This document shows, piece by piece, positions 1 to 9,035 of a stretch of DNA of 64,000 bases (position 1 is the stretch's first letter; every line of letters begins with the position of its first letter). Location of the stretch: contig JBAYTZ010000001.1 in the NCBI GenBank assembly GCA_041675285.1, positions 186,001 to 250,000 on the forward strand, in the 5' to 3' direction. The translations under genes were made by a program, and so were the position numbers. The stretch comes from Candidatus Delongbacteria bacterium (GTDB lineage: Bacteria > CAIWAD01). Under the pieces are notes generated by a model. That model was given only the letters and a program-made list of their open reading frames with translations. It was not told where the DNA came from and did not search any database.

Positions 1-2
1 TC

Positions 3-236
3 GCCCGCGGCCTGGCCCGGTACCTGCCGGGGGTGAGGGCCGCGGACCTGGAGCCGGCCGGGGTGGGCCTGCGTCCGCGCCTGCGCCCGGCCCGCGACTT
101 CGTCATCCGCGCGGAAAGCGGGCCGGGACTGGAGGGCCTTGTTACCTTGTTGGGGCTGGAGTCGCCGGGGCTGACCAGCGCGCCGGCCATCGCCACCCAC
201 GTGGCGGGCCTGCTCCGGGAGCGCCTGGGGGCCTGA
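3..236 (+). CDS. C-terminal end of an FAD-dependent oxidoreductase, L-2-hydroxyglutarate oxidase (LhgO/L2HGDH)-like; 5' truncated by the window
   Basis: Only the last 77 codons are present; the reading frame is open from the first complete codon at position 3. The visible end contains a segment reading RPARDFVIRAESGPG and, nearer the end, LLGLESPGLTSAPAIATHVA. This strongly resembles the C-terminal block of the DAO-type FAD oxidoreductases related to L-2-hydroxyglutarate dehydrogenase, where a GIESPGLT-type motif closes the FAD domain. Those enzymes oxidise L-2-hydroxyglutarate to 2-oxoglutarate, usually at the membrane. The gene ends 24 bases before the polysaccharide operon begins and has no obvious functional link to it. 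The family call rests on a short stretch and the substrate is inferred. Confidence 0.6.
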   Translation, partial: ARGLARYLPGVRAADLEPAGVGLRPRLRPARDFVIRAESGPGLEGLVTLLGLESPGLTSAPAIATHVAGLLRERLGA

Positions 237-260
237 AGACGAGCACGGGATGGAGGAAGC

Positions 261-1862
261 GTGACCTATTTGCTCGTCAGCGTCTTCGCGCTGAGCCTGA
301 TGATCCTGCTCATGCCCCTGCTGCAACGGCTGGCCCTGCACATCGGCGCCGTCGACCTGCCCGGCGCCCGCAAGGTCCACACCGTCCCCGTGCCGCGCAT
401 CGGCGGCGTGCTCATCGTCTTCACCTTTCTGCTGACCTCGCTGATCTTCATCCCCCTGACCCGGGAAGTCCGCTCCATCCTGGCCGGGTCCATGGTCATC
501 GCGGCCATGGGGCTGACCGACGACCTGCTGGGGCTGGGGGCCTGGACCAAGTTCATCCTGCAGTGGCTCACCGCCGGGCTCTTTTTGGCCATCGCCCAAC
601 CCGAGATCAGCCTGCCCCTGCTCGGCCAGAACCCCTGGCTCGGCTGGCCCGCGGCCGCCTTCATGATGGTCCTCCTGATCAACGCTATCAACTTGCAGGA
701 TGGACTGGACGGTCTGGCCGGCGGCCTGGTGGTCATCGGCGGCCTCTCCATGGGCATGTACCTGATCCACGGCGGGGAGTGGATGACCGTGGCCGTGCTC
801 ACCGCCCTGATCGCCAGCGTGGTGGGCTTCCTGCGTGTCAACACCTGGCCGGCCACCATTTTCATGGGAGACACAGGCTCCTACCTGCTGGGCTTCGTGC
901 TGGCCGCCGTGTTCCTGCTCAATCTCAAAGGCGGACGGCTGCCGCTCTGGACGGGTCTCTGTTTCTTCGCCATTCCCCTGCTGGACACGCTGCAGGTGCT
1001 GATCCGCCGCCTGCTGCGCGGCCAATCGCCCTTCCAGGCGGACCGTGGCCACCTGCACCACGCGCTGGTGGGCCTCGGGCTGCGCCACGACAGCACGGTC
1101 TACCTGGAGTACATGCTGGCCAGTTTCATGGGGCTCGTGCCCATGCTTGTGCTCAGTCCGCTCAAGCTGCGCTGGCTGGGCGTGGGCTTGATCCTCCAAC
1201 TGCTGGGCATCTTCCTGATTCGCCGGCTGCTGGAGCGGCGCGGCAAGGCCATGCTGAGCGCCGCGGACCCCGGCTTCGCCCGCCCGCTGCCCCGTCGTCT
1301 GCTGACCGGGCTGGCCCTGACGGCCATCCTGGTCCTGTTCGGGCTGGAGCTCTGCCTGGTGAAGGGCGTGTCGCTCAAGTACGGCATCCTGCCCGCGGCC
1401 CTCAGCCTGGGCTACGCGCTCTGGTCCTGGCTGCGCCTGCGCTTCGCGCGCCAGTCGCGCATCTCCATCACCGTGACCCTGATCGTGGCCACGCACTTCT
1501 TCATCCTGCACCAGAACGGCTTCGGCATCTATTCGCTGGACCAGCCCCTGGCCCGGGCCTGGCTGGGCCTTGGTCTGGTCCTGACCTTGATCAGCGTCCT
1601 GCTGTTCCTGCTCTACTTCCGGCGAATCGTCTTGATCACCAATCCGATTGAGTATTTCCTGGTCTTCGGCGCCATCCTGCTCTTCTTCCTTCCCGTGGAG
1701 CTGAAGGCCACGTTCTCCACGGATCTGCTGGGCGTGGAGATGCTTTCCTTCTTCCTGTTCTACCAGGTGTTCTCCAGTCTGATTCCCCAGCAGGAGAACC
1801 ACCTGCACGCCCTGGCGGTGGGCTCGCTCGTGTTGCTGCTGCTGGTGGGCGTGCTGCGATGA
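261..1862 (+). CDS. WecA/TagO-type polyprenyl-phosphate HexNAc-1-phosphate transferase with a long membrane C-terminal extension
   Basis: A GTG start preceded by GGAGGAAG gives a 533-residue polytopic membrane protein. It should transfer a sugar-1-phosphate (probably GlcNAc-1-P) from UDP-sugar to undecaprenyl phosphate on the cytoplasmic face, the first committed step of O-antigen or exopolysaccharide repeat assembly. Family signatures are intact: a DD pair at residues 87-88, NAINLQDGLDGL at 141-152, MGDTGS at 202-207 and the histidine motif DRGHLHH at 261-267. WecA-type enzymes are usually about 350 residues. This one carries roughly 190 extra, strongly hydrophobic residues with several predicted membrane spans and no recognised domain. 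The stop overlaps the next ATG (ATGA), so it is the first visible gene of a wecA-wzi-wzy-like operon. The transferred sugar cannot be read from sequence. Confidence 0.9.
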   Translation: MTYLLVSVFALSLMILLMPLLQRLALHIGAVDLPGARKVHTVPVPRIGGVLIVFTFLLTSLIFIPLTREVRSILAGSMVIAAMGLTDDLLGLGAWTKFILQWLTAGLFLAIAQPEISLPLLGQNPWLGWPAAAFMMVLLINAINLQDGLDGLAGGLVVIGGLSMGMYLIHGGEWMTVAVLTALIASVVGFLRVNTWPATIFMGDTGSYLLGFVLAAVFLLNLKGGRLPLWTGLCFFAIPLLDTLQVLIRRLLRGQSPFQADRGHLHHALVGLGLRHDSTVYLEYMLASFMGLVPMLVLSPLKLRWLGVGLILQLLGIFLIRRLLERRGKAMLSAADPGFARPLPRRLLTGLALTAILVLFGLELCLVKGVSLKYGILPAALSLGYALWSWLRLRFARQSRISITVTLIVATHFFILHQNGFGIYSLDQPLARAWLGLGLVLTLISVLLFLLYFRRIVLITNPIEYFLVFGAILLFFLPVELKATFSTDLLGVEMLSFFLFYQVFSSLIPQQENHLHALAVGSLVLLLLVGVLR

Positions 1863-3223
1863 GGGGCGGCCGCCTGCTCCTCTGGACGACGGGGCTCCTG
1901 CTGGCCGGCCGCCTGCCGGCGATGGACCTGCTCCTGCCCGGCGATCCCTTTCGCGACACCGTGCGCCTGCGGCTGGCGGAGGCCGGGGTGGACGCGCTGA
2001 CCCAGCCGGTCCCGGCGGACACGGCCGTGCTGGAACTGCGCGCCGGGTTGGCCGCGCCCGGGCTCTGGCTGGAGGGGGGCGGAGAGTGGAGACTGGCCCG
2101 GCAGCTCTGGGCCCGCCTCTGGGTCATGGGCGGCAGCGACGAGGACGGCGAGAGCCTGCTGGGGACGCACACGCGGCGCGGCGGCTGGACCGGGCGCGTG
2201 GCCCACGCCACCCTGAGCTGGGAGCAGGAGAACCTGCAACTCGAGTGGGGGCGCCGCAGCCTGGCCGCCGGGCAGGACCGCATCAGCGAGTTGGGCTGGC
2301 CCGTGCACGTGCCGCCGGTGGACATGTTCCGCCTGCGCCTGCACACGCGCGACGAACACCTGAGCCTGGAGCTGGACGGCGCCCAACTGGGCTCCACGGA
2401 GGATCGCGAGCTGCGCCGCTGGTATGCCCGGCACCGGGTGGTCTGGCGCCCGGCGGGCTCGCGCCGCCTGACCCTTACCTGCGGCGACCAGGTCATCTTC
2501 ACGGGAATCCAGCGCGGCTTCGACTGGAGCTTCCTCAATCCGCTGGTGCCCTTCTTCCTGGAGAACTTCGAAGGCTACTCGGAGGTCGAGCACGAGCAGG
2601 ACGCGGACCAGGACAACAGCTCGCTCTTCGCCACCTGGGACGGTTGGCTGCCGCTGGGCGAGCGCACGCGCCTGGGCAGCTACGGCGAGCTGCTGGTGGA
2701 CGAGTTCCAGATCGATGGAGCGGATCGCCGGAACCTCGACGACGCGCTGGGCCTGACCCTGGGCTTCGACCTGCGCCGCCGGCTGACGGCGGACGGCGTG
2801 CTGCGCCTGCGCTGGGAGGGCAGCGCGCTCTCGCATTGGACCTACGTGCACCGCGGGCTGGAGACGAGCTTCCTGGAGAAGGGCCACGTGATCGGCAACG
2901 AAGAGGGCGGGGATCTCCACGAGCAGCACGTCCAGCTGCAGTGGATCAAGGCCGGCGGCCGGCAGGGCCTGCTCTCCCTCACCGTCGGCCGCCTGGTCAA
3001 AGGCGCCATCACACCCACAACCGAGTGGGCGGCGGAGGACACCAAGGACGCCGACTGGCCGCTGCCTGCCGTCACGCGCAGCTGGGTCTACTCGGCCTCG
3101 GGCCAGCTGCGCCTGGGACCGGCCCTGGCCCTGGCGCTGGCCGCCACGCGCCGCACCGCGGAGCCGGGCTGGACCGTGCAGGGCCGGCTGGGCTGGACGC
3201 TGCAACTCAACGGAGCGAAGTGA
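1859..3223 (+). CDS. Probable outer-membrane beta-barrel, Wzi-like capsule/polysaccharide surface-assembly protein
   Basis: The 454-residue product starts at an ATG overlapping the previous stop. It has a basic, hydrophobic N-terminus that looks like a signal peptide ending near residue 22, and no later hydrophobic helices. The rest consists of alternating polar/aromatic strands, with motifs such as WSFLNPLVPFFLEN and a repeated pattern of amphipathic segments ending in a hydrophobic strand, as in outer-membrane barrels. Size, signal peptide and position between a WecA-like initiator and a Wzy/WaaL-like protein fit the Wzi family, which helps retain polysaccharide on the cell surface. I see no single diagnostic motif, so another outer-membrane porin-like protein remains possible. 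It overlaps the next gene by one base at the stop/start junction. Confidence 0.55.
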   Translation: MRGGRLLLWTTGLLLAGRLPAMDLLLPGDPFRDTVRLRLAEAGVDALTQPVPADTAVLELRAGLAAPGLWLEGGGEWRLARQLWARLWVMGGSDEDGESLLGTHTRRGGWTGRVAHATLSWEQENLQLEWGRRSLAAGQDRISELGWPVHVPPVDMFRLRLHTRDEHLSLELDGAQLGSTEDRELRRWYARHRVVWRPAGSRRLTLTCGDQVIFTGIQRGFDWSFLNPLVPFFLENFEGYSEVEHEQDADQDNSSLFATWDGWLPLGERTRLGSYGELLVDEFQIDGADRRNLDDALGLTLGFDLRRRLTADGVLRLRWEGSALSHWTYVHRGLETSFLEKGHVIGNEEGGDLHEQHVQLQWIKAGGRQGLLSLTVGRLVKGAITPTTEWAAEDTKDADWPLPAVTRSWVYSASGQLRLGPALALALAATRRTAEPGWTVQGRLGWTLQLNGAK

Positions 3224-4824
3224 TGGGCCGCGTGTTGTCGATCCTCCTGCTCGCGGGCGGGCTGCTGCTGGCCATGGCGCTGGGCCTGCCCCTGTTGATC
3301 CGCCTCTCCGAGTACCTGCTGACCGGGGAGGAGAAGGTCTACGCCCTGGTCCCCCTGCTGGGGGCCCTGGGCATGGCCGTCTACGTGCTGTTCCTGCTGG
3401 CCCGCAACCGGCACCGCACCCTGTTCTACGTCTTCATCGTCTCCCTGCCGTTGATCAGCACCCTGCACCGCCGCGTGGAACTGGACGTGCTGGGAATGGA
3501 ATTCTACATCGAGACCCTGTTGGCGCTGCTGCTCTGTGTCTACCTGTGGCACGCGCGCCGGATCCGCGGCTACCGGGAGTCCACCCTCTTCACCCTCGTC
3601 CTGCTGAGTTTCCTGGGCGCGCTGATCTCGGCCCTGGTCAACCGGACCCTCAACCTGCCCGTGGCCTGGTCCCTGGTCCAGGAGATCCTGCTGCCCTTCA
3701 GCCTGCTGATCATGACCTGGAGCGTGATCCGCGACCGCCGCGACCTGGACGCGCTGCTCCACGCCCTGTTGTATTCGCTGCTCGCCTTCGCCGTGCTCTC
3801 CCTGGCCTGGGTCTTCGTGCTGGACCAGACCATCGGGCTGGACGTGGGCGAGGTCCTCTCGGCCCAGACCCGCCTGAGCGGCGGCGTGCGGCGCTTCCTG
3901 GTGGGGGCGGGCTTCGTCAATTCGGAGGTGGGGAACCGGATCTTCCTGCTGCTGATGCCCGTGGCCGTGGTGCTGATCCACGGCCGGGCCTTCCGGCGCG
4001 ACAACCTGCTCTACTACTCGATCATCCTGCTCTCGACCTACTTCATCATCGCCACGGAGCACCGCGCGGCCCTGCTGGGGGCGGCCCTGGTCTTCCTGAT
4101 CTTCCTGGTGTTCCGCCGCACGCGCAACGTGAAGCTCTGGATGAAGCTCGCCGTGCTGTTCATCGCCGTGTTCTTCCTGCACAACAACATCGTGGAGTAC
4201 CTGAACCGGCGCATTCTGCTGGACGAATCGATCATGATCGACGGGTCGGCCCAGAAGCGCTTCGTCATGTGGAGCTTCGCCCTGGACCTGTTCAAGGAGC
4301 GGCCGCTGTTCGGCATCGGGCCGCTGCAGTACCTGCCCGCGGCCATGCACACGCGGGCCCAGGCCATCACGCCGCACAACTACTACGTCACTACCCTGGC
4401 CGAGCAGGGGCTGGTGGGGCTGGCGGCTTATCTGGGAATCGTGGGCACGATCTTCGCGCGCGGCCTGCGCAATGCCCGGCGCTTGCTGGATCCGGCCATG
4501 CGGCGGCTGAATTTCGGCCTGCTGGCGGGGGTCTTCTACTACCAGTTCGTGCTGTTCTTCGGCGGCGGGCGCCTGACGCACAACAACTCGATCTACATCC
4601 ACAGCCTGTTCTGGGTGGTGGTGGCCGTGCTCTGGATCCTGCCGCGCCTGCAGGAAGTGGAGGCCCGGGACGCGGCCGCCCTCAGAGGGCCCGCAGCCGC
4701 TCCGCCAGCCGGCGAACGTGCGTGGAGCGCGCCACCCGCTCCAGGGCCTGGCGGCGGATCTCCCGCGGGTCCAGCGCCCGGACGGCCGGCCAGTCCACCC
4801 CTCGTCGCGGATCAGGGTCGATGA
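3223..4824 (+). CDS. O-antigen ligase/polymerase family (Wzy/WaaL-like) membrane protein
   Basis: The ATG shares its A with the preceding TGA, giving 533 residues. About a dozen hydrophobic segments cover residues 5-475, and a long periplasmic loop (roughly residues 310-395) contains the block RPLFGIGPLQYLPAAM and an HNYYV motif, the arrangement seen in the O-antigen ligase family (PF04932). These proteins polymerise repeat units (Wzy) or attach glycan to lipid A core (WaaL) on the periplasmic side; the two cannot be separated from sequence. The last about 47 residues are a low-complexity Pro/Ala/Gly tail that lies antisense to the 3' end of the convergent glycosyltransferase (4682-4824). The functional protein may really end near residue 485. 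Confidence 0.8.
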   Translation: MGRVLSILLLAGGLLLAMALGLPLLIRLSEYLLTGEEKVYALVPLLGALGMAVYVLFLLARNRHRTLFYVFIVSLPLISTLHRRVELDVLGMEFYIETLLALLLCVYLWHARRIRGYRESTLFTLVLLSFLGALISALVNRTLNLPVAWSLVQEILLPFSLLIMTWSVIRDRRDLDALLHALLYSLLAFAVLSLAWVFVLDQTIGLDVGEVLSAQTRLSGGVRRFLVGAGFVNSEVGNRIFLLLMPVAVVLIHGRAFRRDNLLYYSIILLSTYFIIATEHRAALLGAALVFLIFLVFRRTRNVKLWMKLAVLFIAVFFLHNNIVEYLNRRILLDESIMIDGSAQKRFVMWSFALDLFKERPLFGIGPLQYLPAAMHTRAQAITPHNYYVTTLAEQGLVGLAAYLGIVGTIFARGLRNARRLLDPAMRRLNFGLLAGVFYYQFVLFFGGGRLTHNNSIYIHSLFWVVVAVLWILPRLQEVEARDAAALRGPAAAPPAGERAWSAPPAPGPGGGSPAGPAPGRPASPPLVADQGR

Positions 4825-5854
4825 GCAGGCCCAGCCCATTTTCAGCCACCCAGGCGGAGTAATCCCCCACCCCCGGACTGATCAGCAGGGGCAGACCGCA
4901 GAGCAGGAACTCCGCCGCCTTGGTGGGGGAAGCCGCCTCGTTCAGCGGGTGGGCCGCACGCAGCAGCAGGCCCGCGTCCCCGGCGCAGAGCCAGGACTGC
5001 ATGCTCCAGTGGTCCACGCTGCGATGGTGCGCGCGGCCCGCGGGCAGCTGCGCGACCAGGGCCTGCGCTTGTTCGGTGTCGGGGCTGAGCAGCAGGACGT
5101 GGAGCCCGGCCTGGGCCGGCAACTGGGCCTGCAGGAACTCGCGGATCCGCTCCGGCACGTCCCAGCCCTTGACCAGGCTGCCCGAATAGACCAGCAGCAG
5201 GTCCTCCTCCGCCAGTCCCAGTTCCGCCCGCCGCTGCCGGCGCAGCCCGGCGTCCGGCCGGAAGCGCTCCTCGTCGGCCGTGCAGGGCATCACGAACAGG
5301 CGCCCGGCCTCCAGGTCGTGCCGCTGGAGCATGCGCTCGGCCAGCACCTGGGAGACGCAGAGCACGAGATCGGCGCGCCGCAGGGCCCGCCCCATCGCCT
5401 CCTCGAAGCGCTCGAGCCCGGGGTGGGGGCCGGGACCCCGCTGGGATTCGGCTTCCGCCCGGAAGTCGCCGCGCACTTCATACACGAAGCGCAGCGCAGG
5501 CCGGGCCTGCCGCAGGTCGGCCATCAGGAAGGCCAGGTCGTGGGAGCGGGTCTGCAGCACCACGTGCTCCCCTCCCGCCCGGGCAATGGCCTGGCTGAGT
5601 TCGCGCCGTTTGAGAAAGCGGTCCAGGCCCGGCAGCCGGTCGATGGTCCGGTGGAAACGCGCGGGCAGCTGGCGACGCAGGGCGGCCTCCGCCTCCCGGT
5701 AGGCGGCGCGGTGCGCCAGGGCGTGGCCCAGCCCGCTCCAGCCCGCCAGGTCAACGGGGATGCCTTCGCGCTGCAGGGCCGCCAAGGTGCCCACCACCTG
5801 GGAGTGGATGACCTTGTTGGTGACCGGTCCCGAGAATCGATAGAGCAGGCGCAC
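4682..5854 (-). CDS. Glycosyltransferase, GT-B fold (family 4-like)
   Basis: A GTG start (390 residues) follows 2 bases after the heparinase stop and begins RLLYRFSGPVTNKVIHSQV. The C-terminal half has the layout of a GT-B retaining transferase: LLVYSGSLVKGWD at about residues 235-247 and, near 310, the acceptor/donor loop LNEAASPTKAAEFLLCGLP, where a glutamate precedes a small/hydrophobic patch as in the EX7E region of GT4 enzymes. It would add one sugar to the lipid-linked repeat unit in the cytoplasm. It is the last gene of the leftward operon that starts near 13.2 kb, and its 3' end overlaps the convergent wzy-like gene by 143 bases. Donor and acceptor are unknown. Confidence 0.8.
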   Translation of the reverse strand: MRLLYRFSGPVTNKVIHSQVVGTLAALQREGIPVDLAGWSGLGHALAHRAAYREAEAALRRQLPARFHRTIDRLPGLDRFLKRRELSQAIARAGGEHVVLQTRSHDLAFLMADLRQARPALRFVYEVRGDFRAEAESQRGPGPHPGLERFEEAMGRALRRADLVLCVSQVLAERMLQRHDLEAGRLFVMPCTADEERFRPDAGLRRQRRAELGLAEEDLLLVYSGSLVKGWDVPERIREFLQAQLPAQAGLHVLLLSPDTEQAQALVAQLPAGRAHHRSVDHWSMQSWLCAGDAGLLLRAAHPLNEAASPTKAAEFLLCGLPLLISPGVGDYSAWVAENGLGLLIDPDPRRGVDWPAVRALDPREIRRQALERVARSTHVRRLAERLRAL

Positions 5855-5856
5855 GC

Positions 5857-7863
5857 TCAGTCCTCCGCCTTGTCGGCCGGGCCCAGGCGCAGGGTGACCC
5901 GGCAGCTCGCCTGGGCCGGCAGCAGGATGCGCAGGCGGGGAGCCTCTTCGACCTCGGCGTAGCGCCGCGAGACCAGCCCGGGCTCGATTCGCAGCTCGGG
6001 CCGGGCGCCGTCCGCCAGCTCCACATCCAGCCGCAGTCCCGGGCCGGGCAGCCACCAGCCCCGCTCCGTCGGCTGAGCCTCGAGCCCCGGGGCCAGTTGG
6101 AAGGCCAGTCCGGCCGGGCGTCCCGCCGGACGCGTCACCCAATCCTCGATCCACAGCCCCGGGTCCTGGACGCGCACGCGGCGCCGGTGGGTCACGCCGC
6201 CGTAGCTCACGCTCAGGCCCGCGCCCGGCTCCGTCCCGGAAGCGGCGAGCTCGTCCCAGCGGCTGGCGGCCACGTTCCAGGCGCCGAAGCGCTGCCCACG
6301 GAACTCGCAGGAGCCGGCGCCCTCCACCCAAAGCGTGCTGTGCACGCGACTGCTGCGGAAGAGCTGGCGCCGGGCCGTCTCCAGCCCGTAGGCGTAGGTG
6401 CCGGGATCCACGAAAAGCGGCCGGCCCTGCCAGGACAATTCCAGCGCCAGGGCGTCCGCGTGCTGGTGACCCTGGGGAATCCAGCGACGCGGACGGACGG
6501 CGCCGCCCCGCAGCAGCAGCCAATGGGCATCGGATCCGGCGTGCTGGCGCCAGCACCAGCTGCCGCCCTCATGGAAGGTTCGGCCCCCTGCGGGCGGACT
6601 CCAGGCGGCCGCGGCCTCGGCCAGGCGCGGACCCAGCAACCAGTGCCACTCGGGCGCCGGCCGGCGGGGCAGCCAGGCGGCCTGGGGCTGTCCCGCCACG
6701 AGGGCGGGCAGCTGTCCGTAGCCCCGGCGGTCCGTCAGCTCCTCCTGCAGCAGCCAGCCGCGGCCGCTGTCCGAATCCCCCACCAGCGGCAGGCAGCCGT
6801 CGGGTCGGGTCAGCCAGGCCGCCGCGTCGCCCATCGCGGCCACGCGCTGCTCCAGCACCGTGCCGCGCCAGCGCTCGCGCCGGCAGGCCAGCACGGAGAC
6901 CAGGTTGTCCAGCACGAAGCCCATGTAAGCCGTGGAGAGCTCGCCCGCCAGCCCGTCCGGCCAGATCTGCTTCTCCGCCTCGCGCAGCAGCAGGCGGCGC
7001 GACCAGGCGGCCAGACGGGCGGCGCCCCGCAGCTGGGGGAAGAACTCGCCCAGTAGGTGCAGGCCGCACAGTTCGGAGATCAGGTGGTTGTGCGTCCACT
7101 TGCCGAAAGCGCAGACCTCGCGCTCCAGGTAGCGGAAGTGCCAGGAGAGCGCGCGCAGCATGAGCTGGCGCAGCTCGGGCGTGAAGGCCGGCGCGTCGTG
7201 GAAGAGGTGCCAGGCCCAGCACCAGCTGATGGCGCGCAGCGCGACCTCCTGGGCCTGCAACCAGTGTGGTCCCCGCCCGGGCGGATTGCGGCGGATCCAG
7301 TCCTCCAGGTGCCGGGCGAAGCACTCGGCCCAGCGCGGATCGCGTTCCCGGCGCCAGCCCCGGCCCAGCACCAGGAAGTACTGGTGGCGGCTCAGCTCCC
7401 AGCAGCGCCGGATGTCCCCCGGGCGCGCCTCGCTCATGTAGTCCAGCTCGTGGGAGGGCCGATCGGGCCAGGCACCCGGCCGGTCCAGCAGGGCGTGCCA
7501 GTCGGGGACGGGGCCCAGGTCCGGCGTGTTGGCCAGCAGCCAGCGGAAGTCGCCCCGGGCGATCTCCTCGCAGCGCTGGTGGAGCGCTTGGTCCGCTGCT
7601 GGGGAGGCCGTGGCGCGGGCGGCCTCCTCCTGGTCGGCGGCGCTCAAGTAGAAGTGGGGCGAATACCAGTCCGGCGGAATTCCGGCGGGGGCCGCCCACT
7701 GCCAGCTGCGCTCCGACAGGTCCAGCGGCTGGGCCGCCTCGGCGGCCCGGCAGCGCGCCACCCAGCGCCGGCGCTGCCACGGTCGCCAGAGTTTGTGGAC
7801 CAGCAGGGTCTGCGCGATCTCGGGCAGACTCTCGCGGCGCAGGGCGGCCAGCAGGCGGCTCAT
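5857..7863 (-). CDS. Heparinase II/III family protein (polysaccharide lyase-like)
   Basis: The 668-residue product has the two-part build of heparinase II/III-like proteins. A helical toroid (about residues 60-370) contains NHLISE and a KWTHNH segment. A beta-sandwich C-terminal domain (about 390-660) follows, with GHQHADALALELSWQGRPLFVDPGTYAYG split over residues 485-515, the HADAL and DPGTY signatures of the family. No signal peptide is evident. Such genes are common inside exopolysaccharide loci, where they are thought to cleave or edit uronic-acid-containing glycans. The ATG overlaps the TGA of the upstream glycosyltransferase, so the genes are cotranscribed. Its presence fits the uronic-acid sugar genes at 22.7-25.7 kb. 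Actual lyase activity and substrate are inferred only. Confidence 0.85.
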   Translation of the reverse strand: MSRLLAALRRESLPEIAQTLLVHKLWRPWQRRRWVARCRAAEAAQPLDLSERSWQWAAPAGIPPDWYSPHFYLSAADQEEAARATASPAADQALHQRCEEIARGDFRWLLANTPDLGPVPDWHALLDRPGAWPDRPSHELDYMSEARPGDIRRCWELSRHQYFLVLGRGWRRERDPRWAECFARHLEDWIRRNPPGRGPHWLQAQEVALRAISWCWAWHLFHDAPAFTPELRQLMLRALSWHFRYLEREVCAFGKWTHNHLISELCGLHLLGEFFPQLRGAARLAAWSRRLLLREAEKQIWPDGLAGELSTAYMGFVLDNLVSVLACRRERWRGTVLEQRVAAMGDAAAWLTRPDGCLPLVGDSDSGRGWLLQEELTDRRGYGQLPALVAGQPQAAWLPRRPAPEWHWLLGPRLAEAAAAWSPPAGGRTFHEGGSWCWRQHAGSDAHWLLLRGGAVRPRRWIPQGHQHADALALELSWQGRPLFVDPGTYAYGLETARRQLFRSSRVHSTLWVEGAGSCEFRGQRFGAWNVAASRWDELAASGTEPGAGLSVSYGGVTHRRRVRVQDPGLWIEDWVTRPAGRPAGLAFQLAPGLEAQPTERGWWLPGPGLRLDVELADGARPELRIEPGLVSRRYAEVEEAPRLRILLPAQASCRVTLRLGPADKAED

Positions 7864-9035
7864 GCCCGGCCTCGCCAGCGGTGGTCGGCCATCGCCCGGC
7901 GGAACAGCTCCTCGTGCTGGAGCACGGGCTCCGGATCGCCCAGGCTGCGCAGCCCCAGCTCGCGTGCCCCGTGCGACCAGCTCTGCCAGGCGGGCTCGTC
8001 CAGCGCCAGGGCCTCCAGCAGCGCCGTCCGGAAGGCGGCGGGATCCTCCAGCGGCAGGTCCCAGCCGGCCTGGGCGGCGCTCAGGCCGCGCCAGGGCGTG
8101 CGGTCGCTGATCAGGGCCGGCAGGCCGTGGGCCAGGGCCTCCAGGATGGCGTGGCCGAAGTTCTCCCCCAGGCTGGGCTGGAAGAGCAGATCGGCGTTGC
8201 GCAGCAGGCCGGGCACGGCCGCCGGTTCCACGGCGCCCAGGAAGCGCACCTGCACGCTAGCCGGCAGGCGGGCGGCGACGGCGCGGCAGAGCTCCAAGTA
8301 GCCGGCGTCCTCCGCGGGACCGGCCACCTGCAGCTCCACCCGGCCGGGCAGGTCCGTCAGGCGCTCCAGCAGGAAGTCCAGGTTCTTCATCCGCGAAACC
8401 CGGCCCACGAAGAGCAGGCGCAGCTCGCCCGCCCGCTTGCCGCGCTCCCGGGCGGGGAGATCCGCCGGCGTCGTTCCCAGATTGCGGGCGATCTGCAGGC
8501 GCGCGCCAGGCCAGACCCGCTGGATGTCCTGCGCCTCGAAGGGGCTCGAGGCCTGCCAGAGAGGCTCGCGGTACCGTCCCGCCAGGCGGGCGGCGCCCAG
8601 TAGCAGGCGCTTCTTGAGGGCCTTCTGCGCCAGGGCGCCGGGGGCGAACTCCCCACGCGGGGCCAGCACCAGGCCGGCGGCTCCGAAGGCTCCGCGGCGC
8701 CAGAGCGCGTAGGGCAAAAGCGAGAAGCGCGGGTGGAAGAAGCTGTTCAGGTAGACCACGTCCGGGCGCAGCTCGCGGCCCAGCTCGCGCAGGTCCCGCG
8801 GACCCAGGTGGCGCGGATCGGCGTAGCGCACGCGGGTCTGACCCTGCCAGGGCAGCCAGCGGTTGGCCGGCAGGTCGTAGGGCCGCTGGTCGTGGAACTC
8901 GCGGTCGCTGGTCAGCAGGTGGAAGCGGTAGCGTCCGTCCAGCTGCGTCAGCAGGTTGGCGATGGTGCGCACGGGTCCGCCGTAGCGGCTGCCGGGCAGG
9001 AAGTGCGGCAGCAGGAGCAGGACCAGCGGGTTCAC
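7860..9035 (-). CDS. Glycosyltransferase family 4 (GT-B)
   Basis: A GTG start overlapping the CapA gene's stop codon (GTGA) gives 391 residues. The N-terminus has the donor-lobe feature PHFLPGSRYGGPVRT, a glycine-rich loop typical of GT4 enzymes. The C-terminal Rossmann lobe begins with LRLLFVGRVSRMKNLDFLLE (about residue 230), and the EX7E-type motif is present as PSLGENFGHAILEALAHGLP (about 310-330). These mark a retaining transferase using a nucleotide-activated sugar. It lies within the leftward polysaccharide operon, between heparinase and CapA genes with overlapping start/stop codons. Which sugar it transfers is unknown. Confidence 0.88.
   Translation of the reverse strand: MNPLVLLLLPHFLPGSRYGGPVRTIANLLTQLDGRYRFHLLTSDREFHDQRPYDLPANRWLPWQGQTRVRYADPRHLGPRDLRELGRELRPDVVYLNSFFHPRFSLLPYALWRRGAFGAAGLVLAPRGEFAPGALAQKALKKRLLLGAARLAGRYREPLWQASSPFEAQDIQRVWPGARLQIARNLGTTPADLPARERGKRAGELRLLFVGRVSRMKNLDFLLERLTDLPGRVELQVAGPAEDAGYLELCRAVAARLPASVQVRFLGAVEPAAVPGLLRNADLLFQPSLGENFGHAILEALAHGLPALISDRTPWRGLSAAQAGWDLPLEDPAAFRTALLEALALDEPAWQSWSHGARELGLRSLGDPEPVLQHEELFRRAMADHRWRGRA

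Noticed and set aside
266..874. Long antisense frames opposite almost every gene (for example 266-874, 3088-4839, 56366-57241)
   Set aside because: They are GC-rich codon shadows, with compositions dominated by Arg, Pro, Ala, Gly, Gln or Val, and no recognisable motifs.
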